Assembly (NCBI GenBank): GCA_965234685.1
Contig: OZ248539.1
Location: 3,162,001 to 3,226,000 of the forward strand
Reading direction: 5' to 3'
DNA length: 64,000 bases
Source: Fimbriimonas planktonicus
GTDB lineage: Bacteria > Armatimonadota > Fimbriimonadia > Fimbriimonadales > Fimbriimonadaceae
The position numbers and the translations under genes are program-made. A model generated the notes under the pieces. It was not told the DNA's origin and ran no database searches. It saw nothing but the letters and a program-made list of their open reading frames with translations. Of this stretch, positions 51,413-60,538 are shown piece after piece. The first letter of the stretch is position 1; each line of letters starts with the position of its first letter.

Positions 51413-54298
51413 ATGTCACGCGTCAATGTTTTCTTGCGCGCTTTACCGCTGTTGCTCGTATCAGCGGCGTCGGCGCAGGCTGATTTTGGTCCGGGTCAAA
51501 GCGGAGGATTGAACGATGCAATTGCACGGTCAGTTCGCGCGTTTGAGTTGCAGGAGTCTGGATCAGTTGTTTCTCGTCAACCGGGCTTGGGTTACTCAAG
51601 CGAACTCTCTTCTCAGGGGGCGCTAACCCTCAAGGCTGGCTCGGACAAGATCGGCGTTCGAGTTGCCGCTTTTGGTCGCGGCACGACGCGCGGCGCGCTG
51701 GGCAACACGTCTTCCACGCTTGGCAAAGATACTGCCGGCTGGCCAGTCGCCTCTTATGCTCGAACCGGTCTTTCTGAATGGTTCGTGAACGGTGCAGACG
51801 GCCTTCACCACTGGATGAAAGTCTCCACCCGGCCAGGTGCGTCGATTGCTAGCGGCTCGCTTTGGGTGCGGCTTTCCGTTTCCGGAGCAACTCAACTTAA
51901 GTCACTTTCCACCGATGCGGTCGAAGTTCGAGGAGCGAATTCGACGTTGACTTATGCCGGCCTTAAGGTTTGGGACGCTCGCGGAACCCAGCTCCCGGCT
52001 CGCCTTGAAGTCTCTGGCCAGAGCATCGAAGTCGCGGTTGACGACAGCGCGGCGGTCTATCCGGTCACGATTGACCCAACTTGGTTCCAACAGCAAAAAC
52101 TCACGGCAAGTGACGGGGATAGCGGCGACGCTCTCGGCGTCAGCGTCGATCTGGACGGAGACGTTGCCGTCGTTGGTGCATATCAAAACGACTCGGCCCG
52201 CGGCGCGGCTTATGTCTACCGCCGAACCGGCAGCGCTTGGACGCAGACCCAGAAGCTTGTCGCTGCCGACGGCGTTGCCGATGACAATTTCGGAATCGCC
52301 GTTGCAATCGACGGTCCAACGATCGTCGTTGGCGCACCTCTAGACGACAGTTCACAGGGCGCGGCTTATGTCTTCCGCGAAGCCGCCGGAACGTTTACGC
52401 AGTCGCAAAAGCTTCTTGCCAGCGACGGTATTTCTGGAGATGAATTCGGCAACGCCGTTGACCTCGACGGAACGACCGCCGTTGTTGGTGCCTCGGTCGA
52501 GAATGCGATCCAGGGTTCAGCATACGTGTTCGTCGACGGTGGCGCTTCCTTCACCGAGCAACAGAAACTTGTTGCTTCTGACGGCGCAGCCGGCGACAAC
52601 TTCGGCGTTCGCGTCGCAGTTAGCGGAGACTCCACAATCATCGGCGCTTTCGGCGACGCAGACAACCAGGGTGCGGCTTATGTTTACACCCGCGCCGCTG
52701 GCGTGTGGACCGAACAGCAGAAGCTGACCGCAAGCGATGGAGCAACCCAGGACAACTTTGGTTGGTCCGTCGATATCGAAGGTGACACCGCGATCGTGGG
52801 TGCCTATGCAGACGATTCGAACTACGGTTCGGCATACATCTTTACTCGCTCGGCTGGCGTTTGGTCACAGAGCCAAAAGCTTCTACCAAACGACGCCCCG
52901 GCGCTAATCTGCTTCGGCTTCAGCGTTTCGCTTGATGGCACGAAGGCTTTGATCGGCGCGATTGCCGATTTGAGCTTCCGAGGTGCGGCCTATGTCTTCA
53001 ACTCCACGGCTGGCGTGTACTCGCAAGCCCAAAAGATCACTCCGTCCGATATCGCGGCCAGTAAACGATTCGGTGGCTTCGTGTCACTCGCGGGTGACTA
53101 TGCTCTGGTCGGCGCCACGGGAGACACGAGCTTCAAGGGCGCCGCGTATGCCTTTAAGTTTGGCGACGCGATCAACCTCACTTTGCCGGCAACGGTCAAG
53201 GGTGGCGCAAAGGCTAGCCTGAACGTGACCCTCACCACTGCCGCGCCTGTTGGCGGAACTACGGTGACGCTGGCCAGCAATAGCGCAGCTTTCCCCGCTC
53301 CTGCTTCGATCGTTGTGCCACAAGGCGCGACCTCTGCAAGCGTTGATGTCACTTCGCTCAACGTTGCGGCTGACACCCTTGCCACCGTCACCGCAACGGC
53401 GGCCGGATTCGATACCGACACCGCACAGATCACGGTGAAAACTGCCCGAATGAATTCGGTCACGTTTGCCAGCCCGACGGTGAATGCCGGCGGTACGGTG
53501 GTTGGAACGGTTACGTTGAACACCGTTGCTCCCGCTGGCGGTGCCACTGTTTCGCTTTCGAGCAATAATGCCGCGATCACCGTGCCAAGCTCGGTGGTAG
53601 TCCCGGCAGGTCAAGCGCGCGTTACCTTCAACGCCACGGCTGGATCGGTGGGGTCCTCCACCGCCGTTAACATTATTGCCGTGCTTATCGATAGCTTCAA
53701 GACTGGCACGGTAACGGTTGTCCCAGCGGTTGACGTCTTGAGCGTTTCTGTCGCGGCGAGCCCGATTCGAGCTGGCGGAAGTACAACCGGAACGGTCACT
53801 TTAGTTGGACCAGCGGGTGTTGGCGGACAGGTCGTCCAGCTAACATCTAGCACTTCACAGGTGACGGTGCCTTCAACGGTCACCGTTCCTCAGGGAGTTT
53901 CAACAATGATCTTCCCCGTGACTTCGGTAGGTACGTCTAACCTGACGGCAACGATTACCGCCCGAGTCACCACGAGTAAGACCACCACCGTTTCGGTAAA
54001 CCGACCAGTTCTGGTGAGCGTTGCGCTTAGCCCGACCTCGGTTCAGGGCGGAACGAGTTCGACCCTCACGGTAACCCTTGCTGCACCAGCACCGGCCGGC
54101 GGCGTGGTGATTAACCTCATCAGCCAAAAGACCGGAGTGGCGACCGTTCCGGTCTCGGTAACGATCCCTGCCGGATCGACTTCGACCACGGCAACCGTGA
54201 CAACGTTCACCCGAACCACGACCGCAACGAGCTGGATCTACGGAAACATTCCGGGCGACGGCACGCGCGGTGCGCTCCTCACCGTTACCGCTTCGTAA
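51413..54298 (+). CDS. Secreted FG-GAP beta-propeller protein with Ig-like tail
   Basis: 961 residues. A signal peptide (VFLRALPLLLVSAASAQA) leads to about seven FG-GAP-like repeats (residues about 220-580; for example QKLTASDGDSGDALGVSVDL then GDVAVVGAYQNDSARGAAYV), which should form an integrin-type beta-propeller. Residues about 585-961 are three to four Ig-like repeats with the PAGG(T/V)xVxLxS and VPSxVxVPxG patterns. It is probably exported and adhesive or structural; no sortase or PEP-CTERM motif was seen. The repeats share codons, so the DNA is also repetitive. Confidence 0.82.
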   Translation: MSRVNVFLRALPLLLVSAASAQADFGPGQSGGLNDAIARSVRAFELQESGSVVSRQPGLGYSSELSSQGALTLKAGSDKIGVRVAAFGRGTTRGALGNTSSTLGKDTAGWPVASYARTGLSEWFVNGADGLHHWMKVSTRPGASIASGSLWVRLSVSGATQLKSLSTDAVEVRGANSTLTYAGLKVWDARGTQLPARLEVSGQSIEVAVDDSAAVYPVTIDPTWFQQQKLTASDGDSGDALGVSVDLDGDVAVVGAYQNDSARGAAYVYRRTGSAWTQTQKLVAADGVADDNFGIAVAIDGPTIVVGAPLDDSSQGAAYVFREAAGTFTQSQKLLASDGISGDEFGNAVDLDGTTAVVGASVENAIQGSAYVFVDGGASFTEQQKLVASDGAAGDNFGVRVAVSGDSTIIGAFGDADNQGAAYVYTRAAGVWTEQQKLTASDGATQDNFGWSVDIEGDTAIVGAYADDSNYGSAYIFTRSAGVWSQSQKLLPNDAPALICFGFSVSLDGTKALIGAIADLSFRGAAYVFNSTAGVYSQAQKITPSDIAASKRFGGFVSLAGDYALVGATGDTSFKGAAYAFKFGDAINLTLPATVKGGAKASLNVTLTTAAPVGGTTVTLASNSAAFPAPASIVVPQGATSASVDVTSLNVAADTLATVTATAAGFDTDTAQITVKTARMNSVTFASPTVNAGGTVVGTVTLNTVAPAGGATVSLSSNNAAITVPSSVVVPAGQARVTFNATAGSVGSSTAVNIIAVLIDSFKTGTVTVVPAVDVLSVSVAASPIRAGGSTTGTVTLVGPAGVGGQVVQLTSSTSQVTVPSTVTVPQGVSTMIFPVTSVGTSNLTATITARVTTSKTTTVSVNRPVLVSVALSPTSVQGGTSSTLTVTLAAPAPAGGVVINLISQKTGVATVPVSVTIPAGSTSTTATVTTFTRTTTATSWIYGNIPGDGTRGALLTVTAS

Positions 54299-54312
54299 GC
54301 GGTAACTGAGTC

Positions 54313-54352
54313 ACAGGGTCCTCGCCAACTTGGCGAGGACCCTGTTTTGTTT
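54313..54352 (+). terminator. Rho-independent terminator
   Basis: CAGGGTCCTCGCC and GGCGAGGACCCTG (within 54314-54344) form a long GC-rich stem followed by TTTTGTTTT. It ends the transcript of the FG-GAP protein. Confidence 0.9.
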
Positions 54353-54417
54353 TCGGTGTGCAATCTAAGTTCGAATCTTCGTCGGCGGGTAAAGTCCGCG
54401 AAGTGGGGTTCCCCTCG

Positions 54418-55869
54418 ATGAAGAGACTATTGATGGCACTTTCGATGAGCATTGCATCCGTTGGCGTTGCGGCAGACTTGCCGAGAAGCACTCCCGAGGC
54501 GCAGGGAATTTCCTCAGCCGGGCTTCTGAAGCTCGTCAACACGCTCGAGCAGCGGATTGATCATGTTCACAGCATCATGATCCTTCGGCACGGGAAAGTC
54601 GTAGCGGAGGGTTGGTGGACGCCGTACGCCGCAAACAAGCCGCACGAGCTTTATTCGCTGAGCAAAAGCTTTGCGTCCTCGGCCATCGGCATGTTGATTG
54701 CCGAAGGCAAGATCAGCCTCGACGATCCGGTCATCAAGCATTTCCCGGAAGAAGCGCCGGCGACCCCATCAAACAACCTCAAGGAGATGCGGATTCGGGA
54801 CTTGCTGTGTATGTCCACCGGACAGCACGGGGATGAGGTCGATAAGGTCAAATTCCTCAACTCCGGCTCGATTGCAAAGCAGTTTCTCGCTCTGCCGGTG
54901 GCCCACAAGCCGGGCACACTTTTCTACTACAACACGGCGGCAACCTACATGATGAGCGCGATCGCGCAGAAGGTGACCGGCCTCACGCTGACGCAGTACT
55001 TGACGCCGCGATTGTTTGAACCGCTAGGAATCAAGAATCCGAAGTGGAACCAGGATGAACAGGGCGTGGACCTTGGTGGCTTTGGTCTGAACATAACGAC
55101 GGAAGACATCGCGAAGTTTGGGCAGCTTTATCTTCGGCGTGGAGAGTGGAATGGCCAGCGTCTCTTGCCTTCCGCGTGGGTGGACCTTGCGACTTCGAAG
55201 CAGGCAAGCAACGGCAGCAACCCGAACAGCGATTGGGACCAGGGGTACGGCTACCAGTTCTGGCGCTGCCGGGGCGGTTTTTATCGCGGCGACGGCGCGT
55301 TTGGTCAGTACTGCATCGTGATGCCAGAGCAGGACACGGTGGTGGCAATTACCTCCGGAACAAACGATATGGGCACGATCATGAGCATCCTTTGGGATCA
55401 GTTCGTGCCAGAGCTTCGCGCCGGAAAACTACCGACTTCGGAAGCAGATCATCAGGCGCTCGTGCAAAAGCTGGGCTCGTTGGTTCTGCCCTTGGCAAAA
55501 GGCTCGGCCAAGCCTGCGGCAGGAGTGGTTGGAAAGAAGTTCAGCTTCGATTCAAATTTCCTTAACTATTCGGACCTCAGCGTTGGCGAGAGTGCGGTGA
55601 AGCTGACGATCGGCGGCAAGGTCCGAGAGATCGCGTTCAACGGCACTAAATGGACCGACATCGGTGAAATCATCGATAACGTGAAAGCCTCGGTTTCGGG
55701 CGGCTGGACGGCTCCAGACACCTTGACTCTGAAGATCGCCAACCACGAAACGCCATACGTGCAGACCCTTACGTTGAAGTTCTCCGGAAATCAAGTGACG
55801 GTTGACAGCCAGTTCAACGTGAGCTTTGGCGGGAATCCGAAGGCAACCTTCACCGGCGTCGCCAAGTAA
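54418..55869 (+). CDS. Serine hydrolase of the beta-lactamase/class C family, exported
   Basis: 483 residues from the ATG at 54418, giving a signal peptide (MKRLLMALSMSIASVGVAA). The nucleophile motif SLSK (ELYSLSKSFASSAIGMLI) and the tyrosine motif in TLFYYNTAATYMMSAIA fit the family. Members act as esterases, peptidases or D-amino acid hydrolases; lactamase activity is unlikely. A C-terminal beta-rich domain (from about residue 370) is of unclear function. Signal and substrate are inferred from family membership only. Confidence 0.88.
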   Translation: MKRLLMALSMSIASVGVAADLPRSTPEAQGISSAGLLKLVNTLEQRIDHVHSIMILRHGKVVAEGWWTPYAANKPHELYSLSKSFASSAIGMLIAEGKISLDDPVIKHFPEEAPATPSNNLKEMRIRDLLCMSTGQHGDEVDKVKFLNSGSIAKQFLALPVAHKPGTLFYYNTAATYMMSAIAQKVTGLTLTQYLTPRLFEPLGIKNPKWNQDEQGVDLGGFGLNITTEDIAKFGQLYLRRGEWNGQRLLPSAWVDLATSKQASNGSNPNSDWDQGYGYQFWRCRGGFYRGDGAFGQYCIVMPEQDTVVAITSGTNDMGTIMSILWDQFVPELRAGKLPTSEADHQALVQKLGSLVLPLAKGSAKPAAGVVGKKFSFDSNFLNYSDLSVGESAVKLTIGGKVREIAFNGTKWTDIGEIIDNVKASVSGGWTAPDTLTLKIANHETPYVQTLTLKFSGNQVTVDSQFNVSFGGNPKATFTGVAK

Positions 55870-55876
55870 CCCCATC

Positions 55877-55903
55877 CTTGTGGTCGCAATCCGCGACCAC
55901 AAG
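55877..55903. repeat. Perfect hairpin with AATCC loop
   Basis: CTTGTGGTCGC (55877-55887) and its complement (55893-55903) enclose the five-base loop AATCC. It has no T tract. The loop and the overall GTGGT...ACCAC layout match the hairpins near 18.9 kb, while the inner stem differs in a compensatory way. It lies in the 119-base gap between the hydrolase and tRNA-Ser. Confidence 0.85.
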
Positions 55904-55988
55904 TTATCTTTGTTATCGAAAAGTCACTTCTGAACAGAGAGATTTGTTCGGTCGTTTTCGCAGGGCCAAAGGGAGAAACGGAGCCTGC

Positions 55989-56076
<88 letters not shown>

Positions 56077-56120
56077 ACTTACGATTATGACATAGCCGAG
56101 ACTGCCGGTAAGCTAGCCGG

Positions 56121-57311
56121 GTGTCTGGAACCGCTGAATTGAACCTAGAAGCCGAAGCTGCATCGCTGCGGCAGGACTGGAAACGGTTCGTTGCGGGGGT
56201 GTTTCTCTTCGGTTTTGGGTTCGCGATGTATAACGGCGTGTTCCAGAACTTCTTCAAAGAAGCCGTCGGAGCGAAGGAGTTTGACCTGGGTCTCCTTGAG
56301 AGTCTTCGCGAAGTTCCGGGTCTTTTGACCGCGCTGACGGCCGGACTGCTGGCGGCGATTGCCGAAGCGCGGGTTGCCGCGATTGGGCTTGCCATTACGG
56401 CATTTGGCATCGCCGCGACGGGTTCTTTCCCGGTGATGGGCTTCATCATTGGGATCTCGATTTTCTGGTCGATTGGATTCCACCTCTACGCGACCATGCA
56501 AAGCCCGATCACGCTGGCCTTGGCGAAGGGGAAAGAAGGAGGGCGGCACTTAGGCAACATGTCTTCCGTCGGCGCTGTGGCCACGATTGGTGGACTGGGG
56601 ACGGCCTACATCCTCTCTCAGCTTCTGCCGAAGGGTACTTATCAGCCGTATTTCTGGATTGCGGGAGTTGCCATTCTCGGGGCGGCGTGGTGCATCGGGA
56701 CGCTTTCACACCACTCAGCAGGCGGCAAGCGACAACCGATTGTCTTCCGAAAAGAGTACGGGCTGTTTTATCTGCTCAGCTTCCTTGAGGGCTCGCGTCG
56801 GCAGATTTTCTCCATCTTCGCCAGCTTCACTTTGATCCTTGTCTACAAGGTGCCGGTGCAGAACATGCTGGCGCTGCAGTTCTTGAACGCGATTCTCATC
56901 GCCATCACGGCGCCGAAGATGGGACGGTTGATAGACAAGCACGGAGAGCGCGGACCGCTGCTCTATTACGGCCTGGGACTGGTCTTTGTATTCGTCGGTT
57001 ACGCGACGATCAAGCGCATTGAAGTCTTGTACTTCCTCTTCATCCTCGACAACGTGCTGTTCACTTTCGGCAACGGATTCACAACCTATCTTCACCGCAT
57101 CGCTCGGCCGGGCGAGCTGACGCCGTGCGTGAGCATGGGAATCACGATGAACCACGTCGCTGCCGTCACCGTGCCGGTTGGTGGTGCGTACCTTTGGAAA
57201 GTCGCCGGGAATTATCAGGCGCCGTTCTGGGTCGGCGTTGTCATTGCGGTGGGATCATTGATTGCGACTCGATTCATTCCTGATCGGGCACCCGCAACCG
57301 TTGAGGCGTGA
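56121..57311 (+). CDS. MFS transporter
   Basis: 396 residues from GTG 56121, with about 12 membrane helices (for example FVAGVFLFGFGFAMYNGVF and LLTALTAGLLAAIAE). The loop after the sixth helix is short and basic. The substrate cannot be assigned. TAAGCT ends six bases before the GTG, so this mRNA might be leaderless, though the -35 is weak. It overlaps the next gene by one base (GTGATG). Confidence 0.85.
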   Translation: MSGTAELNLEAEAASLRQDWKRFVAGVFLFGFGFAMYNGVFQNFFKEAVGAKEFDLGLLESLREVPGLLTALTAGLLAAIAEARVAAIGLAITAFGIAATGSFPVMGFIIGISIFWSIGFHLYATMQSPITLALAKGKEGGRHLGNMSSVGAVATIGGLGTAYILSQLLPKGTYQPYFWIAGVAILGAAWCIGTLSHHSAGGKRQPIVFRKEYGLFYLLSFLEGSRRQIFSIFASFTLILVYKVPVQNMLALQFLNAILIAITAPKMGRLIDKHGERGPLLYYGLGLVFVFVGYATIKRIEVLYFLFILDNVLFTFGNGFTTYLHRIARPGELTPCVSMGITMNHVAAVTVPVGGAYLWKVAGNYQAPFWVGVVIAVGSLIATRFIPDRAPATVEA

Positions 57312-57913
57312 TGGACAGGTTCGAGCAGGTTGAAGTCAGCTCGCGAGCCGAACTGCGGAATTGGCTTTCGGCGAATTACGAGCAGAAAGACAGCATTTGG
57401 CTCGTGACCTACAAGAAGGTCGTTCCAGAAAAGTACGTGTCTTACGACGACATCGTCGAAGAGGTGATCTGCTTTGGCTGGATCGATAGTCGGATCTCGA
57501 AGCTGGACGCCGAGCGCTCGATGCTTCTTATTTCGCCGCGAAAGCGGACAAGCAAATGGTCGAAGGTGAACAAGGACCGGGTTGAAAAGCTCGAGAAGCT
57601 TGGTTTACTTTTGCCGCCCGGCATCGCAAAGATAGAGCAGGCCAAGCGCGACGGGACATGGAACGCATTGGACGAGGTTGAGTCGCTGAGCCTGCCGGAT
57701 GATCTCGTCGCTCGTCTTGAAGCCGAACCTCCGGCGAGAGCCAACTTCGACGCGTTTCCCCGCTCCGCGAAGCGCGGGATTCTGGAGTGGATTCTGAACG
57801 CGAAAGGCGCGGAAACACGCCAAAAGCGTGTTCAGCTCACGGCAATCATGGCGGCAGAAAACCTTCGCGCGAACTTTCCGGGCGAGAAAGAAAAGCTAAA
57901 GCGTCGTCTCTAA
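57311..57913 (+). CDS. YdeI/OmpD-associated family protein
   Basis: 200 residues from the ATG at 57311. RAELRNWLSANYEQKDSIWL, CFGWIDSRISKLDAERSMLL and ISPRKRTSKWSKVNKDRVEK are diagnostic of the YdeI family, sometimes called bacteriocin-protection proteins; the molecular role is unknown. The C-terminal RSAKRGILEWILNAKGAETR is the usual helical end. It is coupled to the MFS gene and converges on the HhH gene, overlapping it by 18 bases. Confidence 0.88.
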   Translation: MDRFEQVEVSSRAELRNWLSANYEQKDSIWLVTYKKVVPEKYVSYDDIVEEVICFGWIDSRISKLDAERSMLLISPRKRTSKWSKVNKDRVEKLEKLGLLLPPGIAKIEQAKRDGTWNALDEVESLSLPDDLVARLEAEPPARANFDAFPRSAKRGILEWILNAKGAETRQKRVQLTAIMAAENLRANFPGEKEKLKRRL

Positions 57914-58330
57914 GATCGCCTGCTTCATCTTGGGTCCGATGCCCGGAATGTCTTGTTCTTGGACGGTCTGCTGAAGCTGGGCGAGGGTTGAAATCTGGTG
58001 CTCTTGCCAGAGTCGGCGGGCGGTTTTCGCGCCGAGACCGGGAACGCGTACGAGTTCCAGCACGGAAATCGGGGCTTCCTTTTCCCACTCGAGCTGCTTG
58101 CTACTGACTCCGTCGCGGATGATTTCTTTCATGTATTGCGCGATGAGCTTGCCGACTTGGGGAATCTCGGTGAGGCGATGCTCGACATGTAGATCCATGA
58201 TCGGCTCCGGCATTTTCTCGATCGTCCGCGCAATCTGGGTGTAGCGCGTGGCGTGGCTTTCCTCGTAGCCAGCGATGATGAGGAAATCCCGCAGGTCGCG
58301 GAGGCGGTTGGCCATTTCCAGATTGGTCAT
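57896..58330 (-). CDS. Helix-hairpin-helix protein, PolX N-terminal-like
   Basis: 144 residues. Two HhH motifs are visible (LTEIPQVGKLIAQYMKEII and RVPGLGAKTARRLW), with a third (IPGIGPKMKQAILE) at the C-terminus. The N-terminus resembles the 8-kDa DNA-binding domain of PolX/DNA polymerase beta, but no polymerase or PHP domain follows. It probably binds non-specific DNA. It is a stand-alone gene. Confidence 0.8.
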   Translation of the reverse strand: MTNLEMANRLRDLRDFLIIAGYEESHATRYTQIARTIEKMPEPIMDLHVEHRLTEIPQVGKLIAQYMKEIIRDGVSSKQLEWEKEAPISVLELVRVPGLGAKTARRLWQEHQISTLAQLQQTVQEQDIPGIGPKMKQAILETTL

Positions 58331-58370
58331 GCACCTAATATGCGAGAAATCGGCGGTTTTGTGCCGAAGC

Positions 58371-58398
58371 TTGGAGCGGGTTTGGAGATTGTTATAAT
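58371..58398 (+). promoter_or_regulatory. Strong promoter for a leaderless AbrB-type antitoxin mRNA
   Basis: TTGGAG at 58371-58376, a 16-base spacer and a perfect TATAAT at 58393-58398. The GTG start lies six bases after the -10, so transcription should start at or within a base of the start codon. Confidence 0.65.
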
Positions 58399-58404
58399 CA
58401 AAGT

Positions 58405-58629
58405 GTGGAAAAGGTCGAGGTTCAAAGCGTTGGAGACGCGCTCGGGGTGATCATCCCGCCGGAAGTTTTAGAGAAGCTGCAGGTAGGTGCTGGCGATGAA
58501 CTGATCCTGACCACGACTGCGCACGGTTTTCGTCTGACGCGGGTTGATGCGGAGTTCGAAACGCAACTTGCGGCGGCGACGACGGTAATGCAGGAAAATC
58601 GCGAAGTTCTGCGAGCTCTTGCCGATTGA
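58405..58629 (+). CDS. AbrB/SpoVT-type antitoxin, orphan
   Basis: 74 residues from GTG 58405. The swapped-hairpin DNA-binding domain is clear (SVGDALGVIIPPEVLEKLQV, then GDELILTTTAHGFRLT), and the C-terminal AEFETQLAAATTVMQENREV matches antitoxins paired with Doc/Fic toxins. No toxin gene follows: the next 74 bases hold no ORF and then the beta-glucosidase begins. It is either a remnant or a free-standing regulator. It appears to be translated from a leaderless mRNA. Confidence 0.85.
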   Translation: MEKVEVQSVGDALGVIIPPEVLEKLQVGAGDELILTTTAHGFRLTRVDAEFETQLAAATTVMQENREVLRALAD

Positions 58630-58703
58630 GCTTGCTACTAGAGAGATGCCGATCGGAATATGAGGCGTGGTCACGTTGTGGCGCGCTGACTCATACTTAG
58701 GGA

Positions 58704-60053
58704 ATGAGTTTTCCGGCAGATTTTGCTTGGGGCGTTGCGACGGCTTCTTACCAAATTGAGGGTGCGCCGTATTTGGCGGGAGGTGGGTATTCGGTTTGGG
58801 ACATGTTCTGCCGACGCCCGGGGAAGATCAACGACGCTTCCAATGGCGACATCGCCTGCGACCACTTCAATCGGTTCCGCGAAGACGTCGCGATGATGGC
58901 CGAGCTCGGCGTGAAGCACTACCGCCTCAGCCTATCTTGGCCGCGGATTCAGCCGGGCGGGCATGGCGCGCCGAGCGAGGCGGGGCTGGCGTTTTATGAC
59001 CAGCTCATTGACGAGCTTCTGGCCAAGGGCATCACGCCTTGGGTGACGCTGTTCCACTGGGACGCGCCGTACGAGCTTTATCTGCAGGGCGGCTGGCTGA
59101 ACCGGGACCATGCGGACTGGTTTGCGGATTACACCCAGATCGTTGTCGACCGACTTTCGGACCGAGTCCAGAACTGGATGACCCTAAACGAGCCGCAGTG
59201 CTTTATTGGGCTTGGACTTCAGAGCGGGATTCATGCGCCGGGAGATCAGCTGGGCATGGCCGAAGTTCTTCTTGCTGGGCACCATGCTTTACTTGCCCAC
59301 GGAAAAGCTTGCCAGGTGATTCGGGCGCATGCCAAGACGGCGCCGATGATCGGCTGGGCGCCTGTTGGGGCGGCGAAGATTCCGGCGACAAACTCGGCGG
59401 AAGACATCGAAGCGGCACGCGAGTCGATGTTCGCCACCCAGAAGGATTCGGTTTGGAGCAACTCCTGGTGGAACGATCCGATCTTCTTTGGCGAGTATCC
59501 GGCCGAAGGGCTTGAAGCCTATGGCGACCTTGCGCCGAAGCCGAAGGCGGGGGATATGGAGACGATTGCCCAGCCGATGGACTTCTTCGGCGCGAACATT
59601 TACAACGGCCAGACCATCAAGGCGACCGAGAATGGACCGGAGGAGATTCCGAATCCGCTCGGCATTGGCCGCACCATTTACCACTGGCCGGTGACGCCGG
59701 ACTGCCTGTATTGGGGGCCGCGGTTCTTGTATGAGCGATACAAGAAGCCGATCATCATCACCGAAAACGGGCTCGGGCTGTCTGACTGGGTCGCCCTAGA
59801 CGGCAAGGTTCACGATCCGCAGCGGATCGACTTCTTGCATCGCCACCTTCAGGCGTTTGCTCGGGCCGGGGAAGATGGCGTGGAGATTGCGGGTTACTTC
59901 CAGTGGTCCCTGATGGACAACTTTGAGTGGTACGAGGGGTATCGGCACCGGTTTGGGCTGGTGCACGTGGACTACCAGACGCAGGTTCGGACGCCGAAGG
60001 ACAGCGCGTATTGGTACCGCGATGTCATGGCGTCCAACGGCGCGGATTTATAA
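58704..60053 (+). CDS. Glycoside hydrolase family 1 beta-glucosidase
   Basis: 449 residues. GH1 signatures are complete: FAWGVATASYQIEGA at the start, acid/base Glu in TLNEPQC and nucleophile Glu in IITENGLG; DNFEWYEGYRHRFGLVHVD is the family C-terminal motif. It hydrolyses beta-glucosides from the non-reducing end in the cytoplasm (no signal peptide). CATACT ends six bases before the ATG, a possible leaderless start. Confidence 0.95.
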   Translation: MSFPADFAWGVATASYQIEGAPYLAGGGYSVWDMFCRRPGKINDASNGDIACDHFNRFREDVAMMAELGVKHYRLSLSWPRIQPGGHGAPSEAGLAFYDQLIDELLAKGITPWVTLFHWDAPYELYLQGGWLNRDHADWFADYTQIVVDRLSDRVQNWMTLNEPQCFIGLGLQSGIHAPGDQLGMAEVLLAGHHALLAHGKACQVIRAHAKTAPMIGWAPVGAAKIPATNSAEDIEAARESMFATQKDSVWSNSWWNDPIFFGEYPAEGLEAYGDLAPKPKAGDMETIAQPMDFFGANIYNGQTIKATENGPEEIPNPLGIGRTIYHWPVTPDCLYWGPRFLYERYKKPIIITENGLGLSDWVALDGKVHDPQRIDFLHRHLQAFARAGEDGVEIAGYFQWSLMDNFEWYEGYRHRFGLVHVDYQTQVRTPKDSAYWYRDVMASNGADL

Positions 60054-60515
60054 CGCGTTATCCCACGTATCGGTGGTTTTGTCGTACAGCTCGTCGATCT
60101 TGTCGTTCGCCACGCGGAGGCGGCCGGCGAGGACTCGGGAGAGGTTGGCGAGGACGACAAAACCCCATTCTCGGTTAGCGTTCATTTTGGCCCGAAGTTC
60201 CTTGGCGGGGATGACGGCGGCGTCGACGAGGCCGGTGCAGACGACGTTGGCGGTTCGGGGGCGGGCGTCGATTAGGGCGATTTCGCCGAGGATGCTGCCG
60301 GGGCCGACTTCGCTGAGCTTTTGACCGTCGGAGGTGAGGACGTTGAGGCGGCCTTCGAGGATCAGATAAAGGTCGCTGCTTTGCTCACCGCTGCGGATGA
60401 GGGTTTCTTGCGGCAGGAATCGCTTCATCGTGGCGAGAGATGCGATCTCTTCAATTTGTGCGTCGCTGAGTCCAACGACCAGATAAGTTTTTTTGAGCGC
60501 AGCGAGGTCCAACAT
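60048..60515 (-). CDS. Cyclic nucleotide-binding domain protein
   Basis: 155 residues. It is a single cNMP-binding beta-barrel (RSGEQSSDLYLILEGRLNVL, then GPGSILGEIALIDARPRTAN with the phosphate-binding RTA), followed by a helical tail without a CRP-type winged helix. It may bind cAMP or cGMP and act through protein contacts. A class III cyclase gene lies 0.5 kb away. It overlaps the GH1 end by six bases. Confidence 0.88.
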   Translation of the reverse strand: MLDLAALKKTYLVVGLSDAQIEEIASLATMKRFLPQETLIRSGEQSSDLYLILEGRLNVLTSDGQKLSEVGPGSILGEIALIDARPRTANVVCTGLVDAAVIPAKELRAKMNANREWGFVVLANLSRVLAGRLRVANDKIDELYDKTTDTWDNAL

Positions 60516-60538
60516 TAGTCGGAATCATAGCCGAAAAT

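Noticed and set aside
54358..54417. Upstream extension of the serine hydrolase
   Set aside because: The ATG at 54418 gives a proper signal peptide; the extension would place charged residues before it.
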